64,000 nt of DNA from Aminobacter sp. AP02 (GTDB lineage: Bacteria; Pseudomonadota; Alphaproteobacteria; Rhizobiales; Rhizobiaceae): assembly GCF_003148805.1 (NCBI RefSeq), contig NZ_QGGX01000007.1:62001-126000 (forward strand), read 5' to 3'. Below are positions 46,923 through 56,559 of the stretch, piece by piece. Both the position numbers and the translations under genes were made by a program. The notes beneath the pieces were generated by a model. It made no database searches and was not told where the DNA came from. It worked only from the letters and a program-made list of their open reading frames with translations. Each line of letters opens with the position of its first letter. The first letter of the stretch is position 1.

Positions 46923-48095
46923 ATGACACGTCCCTTTAGCCACCAGACGACCATCGCGGCAGCCCTGGCCGTTTCCTTGCTGGTCAGTGCCGGCGCCGCC
47001 CAAGGCGCTGACGGCGCCGCCGCCGCCATCGTCCAGTCCCAACCCGCCAAGCGCGTGGTGTCGACCTTCGTCGTTGCCTCGGTCCTGAACGAATGGACGC
47101 TGTCGTTCAGCGGCATTCTTGCCGCCCGCGAGGAAGTCGCCGTCGGTGCTCCGCTCCAGGACCAGCGCATATCAAGCGTCGGCGTCGAGGTCGGCGACCG
47201 CGTCGAGGCTGGCCAGGTTCTGGTCAGGCTCGAAACGGCGATGCGCGACAACCAGTTGCGCGAATCCGAAGGTCGCGTCGCGCGGGCAAATGCTGCTCTT
47301 GCCCAGCAGCAGGCAAAGGCGGCGCAGGCCCAGGCAGCATTGCAGCGCGCCGGTCCGCTCAGGCAGTCGGGCATCATTTCCAGCCAGGCTCTTGCCGATC
47401 GTGCTTCCACGGCGGCGATCGAGCGCCAAGGTGTTGCCTTGGCGCAAGCCGAGGTCAACCAGGCCGAGGCCCAGCTCGCCGAATCGCGCCGGCTGCTCGA
47501 GCGTGCCGTCATCGTGGCACCCGTAGCCGGCATCGTCTCGGAGCGTCACGCCAATGCGGGTGCGCTCACCGGATCGGAACCGCTGATCCGCCTGATCCGT
47601 GGTGGCGAGGTCGAACTGGCCGCCGACATTCCCGAACGCGAGCTGTCGCAATTGGCCGCTGGCCAGCCTGCCGAGGTGCGGCTCCCCGGCAGCGACGACG
47701 TCATCCGCGGCAAGGTGCGCATGATCACGCCGAAGATCGACCGCGACACGCGCCTTGGCGGTGCCAGGGTAACGCTTGAAACCGATGCGGCACTGTTTCC
47801 AGGCGCCTTTGGACGGGCCGAAGTGGTGGTGGCGAAGCGCGAAGCCATCGTCATCGCCGATTCGGCCTTGCTTTATGGCGGTGGTGCGAACAAGGCCGCC
47901 GTCTTCGTGGTCGAGCAGGGCCGGGTCGTGCGGCGTGCTGTCGAGACCGGCCTGCGCGACAATGGCAGGCTCGAAATCCGCGCCGGGCTGAAGGCAGGCG
48001 ACATCGTCGTGGCCAAGGCCGGCGCCACGCTGCGCGAAGGCGACGAGGTCGCTACCGCCGACGTCGGTGCTATCACCGGAAGCACCCGCCCATGA
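46923..48095 (+). CDS. RND efflux periplasmic adaptor (membrane fusion protein)
   Basis: A 390-residue adaptor with a Sec signal ending near AAQGADG. Residues 75-110 and 200-235 form the split lipoyl-like domain (VGAPLQDQRISSVGVEVGDRV; RAVIVAPVAGIVSERHANAG), the region between is an alanine/glutamine-rich helical hairpin, and beta-barrel and membrane-proximal domains follow. It overlaps the pump gene by 4 nt. It links the pump to an outer-membrane channel not encoded here. Confidence 0.92.
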   Translation: MTRPFSHQTTIAAALAVSLLVSAGAAQGADGAAAAIVQSQPAKRVVSTFVVASVLNEWTLSFSGILAAREEVAVGAPLQDQRISSVGVEVGDRVEAGQVLVRLETAMRDNQLRESEGRVARANAALAQQQAKAAQAQAALQRAGPLRQSGIISSQALADRASTAAIERQGVALAQAEVNQAEAQLAESRRLLERAVIVAPVAGIVSERHANAGALTGSEPLIRLIRGGEVELAADIPERELSQLAAGQPAEVRLPGSDDVIRGKVRMITPKIDRDTRLGGARVTLETDAALFPGAFGRAEVVVAKREAIVIADSALLYGGGANKAAVFVVEQGRVVRRAVETGLRDNGRLEIRAGLKAGDIVVAKAGATLREGDEVATADVGAITGSTRP

Positions 48096-51000
48096 TCAGC
48101 AATGTTTCCGCCTGGGCGATCCGCAAGCCGATCCCGACCATCGTTCTTTTCCTGGTGCTGTCGCTCGTCGGCTGGGCGTCGTTCCTGCGCCTGCCTGTCA
48201 ACGCCAATCCGAGCCTGTCGTTTCCGATCGTCACGGTCACTGTTTCCCAGGCAAGTGCCGCCCCTGCCGAGATGGAAAACCAGGTCACCCGCCGCATAGA
48301 AGGGGCAGTGTCCGGTCTCGCCGGCGTCAAGCACATCCGCTCGACCATCAAGGATGGCATGTCGACGACCACCGTCGAGTTCAAGATCGGCGTCGATCCC
48401 GACCGTGCGACCAACGACGTGCGCGAGGCCGTCGGACAAGTCAGGTCCGACCTGCCGCAATCCATCCAGGAGCCGATCGTCTCGCGGGACGACACGGAAG
48501 GCGGCGCGATCCTCTACTTCACGATGCAGGCGCCCAATATGTCGGCGCTCGATGCGTCGTGGTTCGTCGAAGACACCATCAGCCGCGAGCTTCTCGCGCT
48601 TCCCGGTGTGCAGAAGGTGTCGCGCCTCGGCGGCGTCAACCGCGAAATCACCGTCTCGCTCGACCCCGACAGGTTGCTGGCCTTGGGGGTGACCGCTGAC
48701 CAGGTCAATTCGGCGCTGCGCCAGATCAACGTCAATGTCCCCAGCGGGCGGGGAGAAATCGGTGAAAGGGAGCAATCGATCCGCACGCTGGGCTCCGTGA
48801 GGTCGCTCGAAGAACTGTCGGGCCTGTCGGTCTCGTTGCCGGGAAACCGCTGGGTGCAGCTCCGCGACATCGCCACGATCAAGGACGGCCCGGCCGAGCC
48901 GCGCGGTTTTGCGCGCTTCAATGGCGAGGCCGTCGTTGCGTTCTCCATCACCCGCGCCAAGGGCCACAGCGATACGACCGTCGCCGATGCCGTGACCAAG
49001 CGACTGGCCGAAATTGCGGCGCGGACGCCGGACGTCACCTTTAACGAGGTCATCTCCAACGTCGAATACACCATCGCAAGCTACAACGCCGCCGTGACCG
49101 CGCTGCTCGAAGGCGCAGCCCTGACCGTGGTGGTGGTGTTCCTGTTCCTGCGCAACTGGCGCGCGACGCTCATCGCCGCCGTCGCGATGCCCTTGTCGAT
49201 CCTGCCGACCTTCTGGGTGATGGAGCTGCTTGGCTTTACGCTGAACACCATCAGCCTTCTGGCGCTGACGCTGGTGATCGGCATCCTGGTCGACGATGCC
49301 ATCGTCGAGATCGAAAACATCGAACGCCATGTCGACCTGGGCAAACGGCCCTATCTCGCGGCGATCGAAGGCGCCGATGCGATCGGCCTGGCGGTCGTTG
49401 CGACGACCCTGACGATCGTGGCGGTGTTTGCCCCGGTGAGTTTCATCGGCGGTGTCGTTGGCCAGTATTTCAGGCAATTCGGCGTGACGGTGGCTGTCGC
49501 TGTCTTGATCTCGCTGGTCGTGGCGCGATTGCTCACCCCATTGATGGCGGCCTATCTGCTGCAGCCCAAGGCCGCCGGCAGCCACTCGGCCGAGCCGTCG
49601 CGGTTGTCGCGGCGCTATCTCGCCGTGTTGGGCTGGACGCTTGATCATCGCAAGACGACCTTTGCCCTGGTCGCCGCGTTTTTCGCCGGTTCGGTCTTTC
49701 TTCTAACCCAGTTGCCGACCGGTTTCGTGCCGACTGGTGACGGCAATGTTTCGCAAGTGCAGGTGACATTGCCTCCGGGCACGAGGCTGGAGGAAACAGC
49801 ACGGGTCTCCGACAACATCGTACGCGAACTGAGGGCGCGGCCCGAGGTGGCGAGCGTGCTGGTGACCACCGACGAAGTCAACAAGGTGACCGTGATCATC
49901 AGGCTCAAGCCGCGCAAGGAACGCGAACTCGACCGCAAGTCGTTTGAGCTCGCCGCGCGTCCGATCCTGGCCAATACACCCGACATCCAGTTCACCTTCG
50001 TCTCGGACACCGGCGGCAAGGAAGTCTCGATCTATCTGGCCGGCAACAATCCAGAAGAGCTGAACAAGGCTGCCTATCAGCTCGAAGCCGAAATGCGTCA
50101 GCTGCCAGAACTGACCAACGTGCTGTCCGACCAGGCTCCGTTGGCGCCGGAGCTTCTGGTCAAGCCGCGCCAGGACGAGGCGGCCCGGCTTGGCGTGTCG
50201 GTGGTGTCGCTGGGTACCGTCGCGCGCATTGCCACGCTTGGCGAAACCGACACCAACTCGGCGCAGTTCAACTTGGGCGACCGGCTGGTGCCGATCCGCG
50301 TGCTGCTCGACAAATCGGTGCGCGGCGATCTCGAAACCTTGCGCAAGCTGAGCGTGAGCACGGCCGACGGCAAGGTGGTGCCGCTGACGTCCGTCGCCGA
50401 CATTTCGTTCGGCGCCGAGGAAGGCAAGGTCGATCGCCTCGACCGCAAGCGGCTGGTCAAGGTCGAGGCCAATCTGAATGGCGTCGTGTTTGGCGACGCG
50501 ATGAAAGCTGTCGCTGCATTGCCGGCGCTGAAGAACCTGCCCGCAAGCGTCAGCCATATCGAATATGGCGCGGCCGAAGAGATGGCGCAGATGTTTCGCG
50601 GCTTCGCACAGGCGCTGGTGGCGGGCATCCTGATGGTCGTTGCGGTGCTTGTACTGTTGTTCAGGAACTTCCTGCAGCCGGTCACCATCCTGATCGCCTT
50701 GCCCTTGTCGCTCGGTGGCGCGGCCCTGGCGCTGCTCGCTTATGGCGCGGCATTCGATCTGTCCTCGACGATCGGCATCCTGATGCTGATGGGCATTGTC
50801 TGCAAGAATTCGATCTTGCTGGTCGACTACGCCATCGAATGCCGCGCCGAAGGGCTCGACCGGCGCGCGGCATTGATGAAGGCGGGCATGACCCGAGCCC
50901 GCCCGATCATCATGACGACCATCGCCATGGTGGCCGGCATGGTCCCCGCGGTGATCGGCTTCGGCGCCGATGCCAGCTTCCGCGCACCGATGGCCGTTGC

Positions 51001-51181
51001 CGTGATCGGCGGGCTGATCACCTCGACGCTGCTTTCCCTGGTGGTCGTGCCTGTCATGTTCGCGACCATGGACGACCTTAACGCCTGGTTCGCGCGCCGC
51101 CTGCAGCGGCTCACCTCGGTCACCGATGCGGACCGTGCCGAGGGCGATTTGATCGCAGCACGCCAGGACGCGAGGAGCTGA
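48092..51181 (+). CDS. RND-family efflux pump (AcrB/MdtB class)
   Basis: A 1029-residue inner-membrane pump with twelve helices and two large periplasmic loops (about residues 35-330 and 560-860). The proton-relay motif in helix 4 is visible as LVIGILVDDAIVEIENIERH. MISNVSAWAIRKPIPTIV is the usual first-helix region. It exports drugs, solvents or metal ions depending on subtype, which the sequence alone does not settle. Downstream there is no TolC-like gene and upstream no TetR or LysR regulator. Confidence 0.93.
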   Translation: MISNVSAWAIRKPIPTIVLFLVLSLVGWASFLRLPVNANPSLSFPIVTVTVSQASAAPAEMENQVTRRIEGAVSGLAGVKHIRSTIKDGMSTTTVEFKIGVDPDRATNDVREAVGQVRSDLPQSIQEPIVSRDDTEGGAILYFTMQAPNMSALDASWFVEDTISRELLALPGVQKVSRLGGVNREITVSLDPDRLLALGVTADQVNSALRQINVNVPSGRGEIGEREQSIRTLGSVRSLEELSGLSVSLPGNRWVQLRDIATIKDGPAEPRGFARFNGEAVVAFSITRAKGHSDTTVADAVTKRLAEIAARTPDVTFNEVISNVEYTIASYNAAVTALLEGAALTVVVVFLFLRNWRATLIAAVAMPLSILPTFWVMELLGFTLNTISLLALTLVIGILVDDAIVEIENIERHVDLGKRPYLAAIEGADAIGLAVVATTLTIVAVFAPVSFIGGVVGQYFRQFGVTVAVAVLISLVVARLLTPLMAAYLLQPKAAGSHSAEPSRLSRRYLAVLGWTLDHRKTTFALVAAFFAGSVFLLTQLPTGFVPTGDGNVSQVQVTLPPGTRLEETARVSDNIVRELRARPEVASVLVTTDEVNKVTVIIRLKPRKERELDRKSFELAARPILANTPDIQFTFVSDTGGKEVSIYLAGNNPEELNKAAYQLEAEMRQLPELTNVLSDQAPLAPELLVKPRQDEAARLGVSVVSLGTVARIATLGETDTNSAQFNLGDRLVPIRVLLDKSVRGDLETLRKLSVSTADGKVVPLTSVADISFGAEEGKVDRLDRKRLVKVEANLNGVVFGDAMKAVAALPALKNLPASVSHIEYGAAEEMAQMFRGFAQALVAGILMVVAVLVLLFRNFLQPVTILIALPLSLGGAALALLAYGAAFDLSSTIGILMLMGIVCKNSILLVDYAIECRAEGLDRRAALMKAGMTRARPIIMTTIAMVAGMVPAVIGFGADASFRAPMAVAVIGGLITSTLLSLVVVPVMFATMDDLNAWFARRLQRLTSVTDADRAEGDLIAARQDARS

Positions 51182-51287
51182 GGCGCGCATGACCGAGATT
51201 TGTCCAAGGCCGGTGGGCCTTTGACCGAAGAGTTCCAGCGTGGCGGCAAATAGCCCGGCACGTTTCATTCGATAGATGGAGAGACAG

Positions 51288-51440
51288 ATGGCAGCGACTT
51301 TCAAAGCGAAGCAATGGGCGGATTGCCGGGACAATCCGGCGATCGCCGCCCTTCAACTTGAAGATTTCAGTGCCCGCGCCGACGCGCGTGGCCGACCAGG
51401 GAAATATGCCCATGTTCAAACTCGACCCGGCACGATTTAG
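51288..51440 (+). CDS. Possible 50-residue small protein upstream of the GNAT gene
   Basis: A short frame beginning MAATFKAKQWADCRDNPAIA with GGAGAGACAG immediately before its ATG. It ends at TAG 51438-51440, overlapping the start of the GNAT gene in another frame, which would allow translational coupling. No homology is recognised and it may be a chance frame. Confidence 0.3.
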   Translation: MAATFKAKQWADCRDNPAIAALQLEDFSARADARGRPGKYAHVQTRPGTI

Positions 51441-52479
51441 CGTCGCCGAACCTCTGCTTAAACGTCTCGCCGAGACCCACGCCAGCATCGACGCCGTCAC
51501 TGCGGGTGTGCTTGAAGGCGACATCTGGGTGGATGATCCGCGCCACCCCAAGGTTGCGCTGCTGTGCGAAGGCGGAGACGGATACTACCTCGCCGGCGAT
51601 GTCGACTATCGCCCGTCCTATGCTGCCTTGAAGCGGACGATCCCGCACACCGCCTATCTCATTCCCGATCGCGTGGAATGGGGCGAGGTCCTGGAGGAAA
51701 TCTGGGACAATCGGTTCGCCCGGCTCCATCACCGCAAGGCCTTTTGCCATACGGGTGCGCCGGAGACGGCGAGCGCGCAGGAAATGGCCGATGGCTTCGA
51801 ACTGGCGCTGGTGGATCGGAATCTGCTCGACCGCAGCGACCTCGTCGACCATGAGAGGATTGCCGATCACCTCGAAAGCTGGTCGTCGCCGGACGTGTTC
51901 CTGCAGCACGCCATCGGCTATTGCCTGATCCACAACAACACCATCGTCAGCCATTGCCTGGCCGACAGTGTCGTTCAGGACCGCTGCGAGCTGGGCGTTG
52001 GCACCGAGGAGGCCTATCGCGGCCTTGGCATCGGCTCGCTGGTGACGCGCGAGACCGTCGCGCGCTGCCTCGAACGCGGCATCAGGCGGATAGGCTGGCA
52101 TTGCCATGCCTCCAATGCCGGATCGATGCGCGTGGCCGACGCCGCCGGGTTGGTCGAGGCCACCAACTACGTGGCGTTCAGCTCGACATTTCCGGCCGAA
52201 AATGTCGGCGACCTGCCGGCGCAGGAATGCCTGGACTGGGCGCATCACTACGAGGCGGCGAGTGCCGATATCTCCTGGTACGCCTTCCACGCGGCGGGTT
52301 CGTTCGCGCTTGCCGGCGATCACGAGCGTGCGCTTGTCAATCTCAGGCGGCTGGTCGACAGCGAATGGGAAGGCAACGCGGAATGGCTGGAGACCTACTG
52401 GACCTTCACCGCGCTACGCGATCATCCTGACCTGCCCGAAATCGTCGCCGCACAGGCGAGGAAGCTGGGCAACCGATGA
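51406..52479 (+). CDS. GNAT-family N-acetyltransferase with extra domains
   Basis: A 357-residue protein, about twice the size of a single GNAT domain. The acetyl-CoA-binding motif is YRGLGIGSLVT near residue 215, followed by GWHCHASNAGSMRVADAAGL. The N-terminal 130 residues and the C-terminal helical stretch (FALAGDHERALVNLRRLVDS, resembling a tetratricopeptide-type pair) are additional. ATG at 51406 is preferred for its AGGGA spacing over the ATG at 51412. The acceptor is unknown. Confidence 0.82.
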   Translation: MPMFKLDPARFSVAEPLLKRLAETHASIDAVTAGVLEGDIWVDDPRHPKVALLCEGGDGYYLAGDVDYRPSYAALKRTIPHTAYLIPDRVEWGEVLEEIWDNRFARLHHRKAFCHTGAPETASAQEMADGFELALVDRNLLDRSDLVDHERIADHLESWSSPDVFLQHAIGYCLIHNNTIVSHCLADSVVQDRCELGVGTEEAYRGLGIGSLVTRETVARCLERGIRRIGWHCHASNAGSMRVADAAGLVEATNYVAFSSTFPAENVGDLPAQECLDWAHHYEAASADISWYAFHAAGSFALAGDHERALVNLRRLVDSEWEGNAEWLETYWTFTALRDHPDLPEIVAAQARKLGNR

Positions 52480-52657
52480 TGGTTGAATGACCGTCAACGA
52501 CGGTTCGGGCGGCTGGCAACATGTCAGCCGCCCGATTTCGAACCCAGCTTGTTCGAAAACCGATTCCGCTTCCTTTGCTCATGCACTAAGGACTTGTTTG
52601 GATCAGGCTGCCACAAACGTCGCGTGGCACCCTGAATCCCGGCGGAGTTGGCAAAGC

Positions 52658-53788
52658 ATGGATCTTACATTCGATCTCGGACGCGGGCCTGCGTCCTTCG
52701 GACATCGTTTCCTTATCGGCCTGCAGCCGGGGCACGTGCTCGGCGACAAGGACAAGCGGCTTTTGTCGATGCTCAAGCCGGCCGGTGTCGTGCTGTTCCG
52801 CGCCAATTTCCTCGCCGACGCCCCTTACCAGGACTGGGTGGAAAGCCACGCCAGGCTGCTCGCCGACGTGCGTGAGTATATCGAGCGCGACGAGGTCATC
52901 ATTTCGATCGACCATGAGGGTGGCGGCGTGCTGCGTCCGCCGGCACCGATCACGCCGTTCGCCTATGCGCGGGAATGGCCCCGGCAGGCCGCCGATGTCG
53001 GCAAGGCAATGGGCATCGAACTTCGCTCGCTTGGCTTCAACGTCAATTTCGCCCCCGTCGTCGACGTCAATTCGAACCCGGCCAATCCGGTGATCGGCCA
53101 ACGCTCCTTCGGCACGACGCCACAGGATGTGGTGCCGGCGGCGCGCGAGTTCCTCGACGCGCTCCAGGCCGAGGGCGTGCTGGGCTGTCCCAAGCATTTC
53201 CCCGGACATGGCGACGCGGCGGTGGATTCGCATTATTCTCTGCCGGTCATCGACGTCGATCCCAAGACGTTCCGAAACCGCGAGCTCGAAGCGTTCCGCC
53301 ATTTCAACGATGCCGGAACGCGCATGATCATGACCGCGCATATCGTCATCTCGCAGATCGATCCGGGTATCCCGGCGACGATGTCGAAGGTGATCCTTCA
53401 GGATATCCTGCGCAAGGAACTTGGCTATGAAGGCGTGGTGGTCAGCGACGATCTCGGCATGAAGGCGATTTCGGAGCGGCTGGACAAGCCGGAGACGACG
53501 ACCAGCATCACCAATGCCGGCTGCGATCTTCTGTGCATGTGCGCCTACTGGGCCGACACCGAGATCATCCTGCGCATGATCGACCATATGTCCGCCGGTC
53601 TGAAGGCGGGCGTGATCAAGGAAAGGGCGCTCGAGCAGTCTTTCACCCGCGTCGCGGGGCTGTTGTCGGACCTGCCCAACCACAAGGTCGAAGCGCTTGA
53701 AGAGGAAACCTTCCAGCGCCACGCCTCGGTCGCCCCGCTGCGCGCGCGCTCGCTGCCGGCCAATCATGGCGGTGCCACCAAGATCTAG
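52658..53788 (+). CDS. Glycoside hydrolase family 3, beta-N-acetylhexosaminidase (NagZ-like)
   Basis: A 376-residue hydrolase. The NagZ-type motif KHFPGHGDAAVDSHYSLP carries the His-Asp dyad general acid/base, and the nucleophile Asp lies in VVVSDDLGMKAI. Such enzymes remove N-acetylglucosamine from anhydromuropeptides in cell-wall recycling; other GH3 members act on chitobiose-type sugars. No signal peptide is seen, consistent with cytosolic recycling. ATG at 52658 has GGAG about 10 nt upstream. Confidence 0.85.
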   Translation: MDLTFDLGRGPASFGHRFLIGLQPGHVLGDKDKRLLSMLKPAGVVLFRANFLADAPYQDWVESHARLLADVREYIERDEVIISIDHEGGGVLRPPAPITPFAYAREWPRQAADVGKAMGIELRSLGFNVNFAPVVDVNSNPANPVIGQRSFGTTPQDVVPAAREFLDALQAEGVLGCPKHFPGHGDAAVDSHYSLPVIDVDPKTFRNRELEAFRHFNDAGTRMIMTAHIVISQIDPGIPATMSKVILQDILRKELGYEGVVVSDDLGMKAISERLDKPETTTSITNAGCDLLCMCAYWADTEIILRMIDHMSAGLKAGVIKERALEQSFTRVAGLLSDLPNHKVEALEEETFQRHASVAPLRARSLPANHGGATKI

Positions 53789-53816
53789 CGACCGCCGGAT
53801 GCGGCGACGCAAGTCT

Positions 53817-54836
53817 CTACCTTACCCCCGCGATCGAACCCCTGACCACGAGATCGACCGGCCAGACCTCGCCGCGCGCGCCGTCCTCCAGCCCAGAAAT
53901 CCGTGCCGCCAGCCGCTCGGCCACGCGTGCCCCGGCAGCCCGGATCGATGAGCGTGTCGTGGTCAACGGCACCGAAAAATGCTCCGGTCGCAGCCAGGGG
54001 AAGACGTCGTCGTGGCTCACCAGCGACAAGTCTCCCGGCAGCGACAGCCTCAGGTCGCGCGCCGCGCGCACAACGCCCAATGCCATGATCAGGCTTGAGC
54101 ACACGATTGCCGTCGGCGCATCGGAGGCTTCCAGCATGCCGCGCGCCGCGCGGTAGCCGTTCTCTTCGGTCATTGCCACGGAGCGGATTTGACGCGGCTC
54201 AAGCACAAGCCCGCTTTCCAACAGCGCCCGCCTGACGCCACGCTCGCGGAAAATCGCGAAGGTCTGGCTGTCGTCGCCATTGATCAGCCCCACGCGGCGA
54301 TGGCCGAGCTGGAGCAATAGCCGCGTCGCGTCGTGAAAGGCGCCTTCATTGTCGATGTCGATGAAGGGATAGTCGAAATCGAGCCCCTCGCTGCGGCCAT
54401 GCACGATGAAGGGGATGCCGAGCTGGTGGGCGAGCGCGACGCGTTTGTCGGCACTGCAGGGTGCCGAGATGTAGAGCGCGTCGACCTGCTTGTTTGCAAC
54501 GATGCGCCGGTAGGTCGTCTCCTCGTCCTGGGCATCCGCCGGGCTCAGCACCAGGTCGAGTTCATGGCCGCGGGCATAGTCGCCGAGGCCCGACAGGAAC
54601 TCGACGAAATGCGGATCGATATCGACGGCTGCACCTGTCGGCATGACGTAGCCGATCATGCCGGCCTTGCCGGTAGCCAGCCTGCGCGCACTCGGGTTCG
54701 GCCGGTAGCCGTGGCGCTTGGCGGCGTCCATGACACGGCGGCGCGTTTCCTCGCTGACCTCGGGATAGCCGTTCAGCGCGCGGCTTACCGTCGTCTGCGA
54801 AAGCTCGAGCATCAACGACAGCTGCTTGAGGTTCAC
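53817..54836 (-). CDS. aglR: LacI-family repressor of the alpha-glucoside operon
   Basis: A 339-residue regulator. The first 60 residues are the LacI DNA-binding headpiece (LKQLSLMLELSQTTVSRALN, hinge RPNPSARRLATG), then a periplasmic-binding-like sugar domain. GTG at 54836 has GGAG 5 nt upstream; a TTG six codons earlier is less likely. It is divergent from aglE and, as in other rhizobia, should repress aglEFGAK until an alpha-glucoside binds. One AAAGCGCTTT palindrome overlaps its own leader, implying autoregulation. Confidence 0.9.
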   Translation of the reverse strand: MNLKQLSLMLELSQTTVSRALNGYPEVSEETRRRVMDAAKRHGYRPNPSARRLATGKAGMIGYVMPTGAAVDIDPHFVEFLSGLGDYARGHELDLVLSPADAQDEETTYRRIVANKQVDALYISAPCSADKRVALAHQLGIPFIVHGRSEGLDFDYPFIDIDNEGAFHDATRLLLQLGHRRVGLINGDDSQTFAIFRERGVRRALLESGLVLEPRQIRSVAMTEENGYRAARGMLEASDAPTAIVCSSLIMALGVVRAARDLRLSLPGDLSLVSHDDVFPWLRPEHFSVPLTTTRSSIRAAGARVAERLAARISGLEDGARGEVWPVDLVVRGSIAGVR

Positions 54837-54852
54837 CTGGGCTCCGATCTCC

Positions 54853-54862
54853 AAAGCGCTTT
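54853..54862. promoter_or_regulatory. AglR operator 1 (AAAGCGCTTT)
   Basis: A perfect 10-bp palindrome with central CG, the form recognised by LacI-family proteins, placed immediately upstream of the aglR ribosome site. Confidence 0.65.
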
Positions 54863-55062
54863 AAATCCGGCTTTGCCCGGATGTCGGGCGTGCTGGGCGC
54901 TCGATACCATTGAGAATAGGCGTGCAATTGCCTGGTTTGAAGCGAAATGTGCTGTTGCAACGCCAAAAAGCATGTTGCGGCGCACATCTTCCTCGATTCT
55001 AAATCGATTAGTCTACCGACGCTCTTGACTCTTTTCGATTCCGGTGGCGTGATGAGGGCGAC

Positions 55063-55074
55063 CAAAGCGCTTTG
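55063..55074. promoter_or_regulatory. AglR operator 2 (CAAAGCGCTTTG)
   Basis: A perfect 12-bp palindrome sharing the ten-base core of operator 1, placed 118 bp upstream of aglE, within the expected promoter area of the transport operon. Confidence 0.7.
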
Positions 55075-55191
55075 AATTGCCGTTGCGTGATGCGGTTGCA
55101 GCTTGCGCAAGACTGGGGCACAGTTCGCGGCGGTGCAGGCGGGCGGAATGGAGGTTCCGTCCGGAGTTTTCGATCCATTGGGAGGAAGACC

Positions 55192-56547
55192 ATGAGGAAG
55201 TCCCTGTTGCTGGGCGTGGCGTTTGCTGCCGTTGCCCTGAGCGCGCCCGCCTCGGCGGAGCTGAAATTCAAGCCGGGCGAGGACGCCCGTTTCACCTGGG
55301 CAAATTTCGAAGAGCTCAAGAAGGTCGACCTGAAGGGCGAGACGCTGTCGATCTTCGGCCCGTGGCGCGGCGAAGACGAAGCGCTGGCGCGTTCGGTGCT
55401 CGACTATTTCAGCGAGGCCACCGGCGCCACCATCAATTATTCGTCGTCGGAGAATTACGAACAGCAGATCGTCATCGACACGCAGGCCGGAAGCCCGCCC
55501 AATATCGCCATCCTGCCCCAGCCCGGCCTGATCCAGGATCTGGCCTCGAAAGGCCTGCTCGCCCCGCTTGACGAAGGCACGGCCAGTTTCGTCAAGGAGA
55601 ATTACGGCGCCGGCCAGTCCTGGGTCGACCTCGGCACGTTCAACGGCAAGGACGGCAAGCCCGGTTTCTACGGGTTTCCGTTCAAGGCCGACCTGAAGTC
55701 GCTGGTCTGGTACGTGCCGGAAAACTTCGAGGAAGCCGGCTATCAAGTGCCCAAGACCTGGGAAGAAATGCAGGCCCTGACCGACAAGATCGTTGCCGAC
55801 GGCGGCGTGCCGTGGTGCATCGGCCTCGGCTCCGGCGGCGCTACCGGCTGGCCGGCTACCGACTGGGTCGAAGACATCATGCTGCGCACGCAGGCGCCCG
55901 ACGTCTACGACAAATGGACCAAGAACGAGATCCCGTTCACCGATCCGGCCGTGGTCAACGCGCTAGACATCTTCGCCAAGATCGCCACCAACGACAAATA
56001 TGTCGACGGCGGCAAGGCAGCGGTTGCGGCGACCGACTTCCGCGACAGCCCCAAGGGCCTGTTTGCCGTTCCGCCCAAGTGCTACTTGCATCGCCAGGCG
56101 TCGTTCATCTCGTCCTTCTTCCCCGAAGGGACCAAGCTCGGCGAGGATGCCGACTTCTTCTACCTGCCGCCGATGGCCTCCAAGCCGGAACTCGGCAATC
56201 CGGTGCTCGGCGGCGGTACGCTGTTCACCATCGCCAAGGATTCCAAGTCCGCGCGCGCCTTCATCGACTTCCTGAAGATGCCGCTCGCTCATGAGATCTG
56301 GATGGCACAGTCGGGCTTCCTGACCCCGCTCAAGACGGCCAACAAGGACGCCTACGCCAATGACGCGCTGAAGAAGCAGGGCGACATCCTGGTCAACGCC
56401 TCGACCTTCCGCTTCGACGGCTCGGACCTGATGCCCGGCAAGATCGGCGCTGGCGCCTTCTGGACCGGCATGATCGACCTGGTCGGCGGCAAGCCCGCGC
56501 CAGATGTCGCGTCCGACATCCAGAAGAGCTGGGACGCGATCAAGTAG
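55192..56547 (+). CDS. aglE: Alpha-glucoside ABC importer, substrate-binding protein
   Basis: A 451-residue periplasmic binding protein with a Sec signal (MRKSLLLGVAFAAVALSAPA, cleavage near ASAEL). The mature protein is of the maltose/alpha-glucoside class: LSIFGPWRGEDEAL at the start, NIAILPQPGLI and WATDWVED-like GWPATDWVEDIML further on. GGGAGGAAGACC precedes the ATG. The operon order aglE-F-G-A-K with a divergent LacI gene matches the known rhizobial locus for maltose, sucrose and trehalose uptake. Confidence 0.93.
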   Translation: MRKSLLLGVAFAAVALSAPASAELKFKPGEDARFTWANFEELKKVDLKGETLSIFGPWRGEDEALARSVLDYFSEATGATINYSSSENYEQQIVIDTQAGSPPNIAILPQPGLIQDLASKGLLAPLDEGTASFVKENYGAGQSWVDLGTFNGKDGKPGFYGFPFKADLKSLVWYVPENFEEAGYQVPKTWEEMQALTDKIVADGGVPWCIGLGSGGATGWPATDWVEDIMLRTQAPDVYDKWTKNEIPFTDPAVVNALDIFAKIATNDKYVDGGKAAVAATDFRDSPKGLFAVPPKCYLHRQASFISSFFPEGTKLGEDADFFYLPPMASKPELGNPVLGGGTLFTIAKDSKSARAFIDFLKMPLAHEIWMAQSGFLTPLKTANKDAYANDALKKQGDILVNASTFRFDGSDLMPGKIGAGAFWTGMIDLVGGKPAPDVASDIQKSWDAIK

Positions 56548-56559
56548 AGATAGCGCTTA

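Larger units (their letters stand above)
54837..55191. promoter_or_regulatory. aglR-aglE divergent control region
   Basis: 355 bp without a gene. Two LacI-type palindromes flank it: AAAGCGCTTT at 54853-54862 and CAAAGCGCTTTG at 55063-55074. An AATCGATT palindrome at 55002-55009 lies between. The first site is 17-26 bp upstream of the aglR start, the second 118 bp upstream of aglE, an arrangement allowing repressor binding at both promoters or looping. Confidence 0.7.

Noticed and set aside
47873-49648. 591-codon minus-strand frame inside the RND genes
   Set aside because: Repetitive Asp/Arg/His/Gln composition typical of antisense frames in high-GC DNA; it covers a well-defined pump gene.
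51199-51225. Terminator after the RND pump gene
   Set aside because: AAGGCC/GGCCTT gives only 6 bp and no T-run follows.
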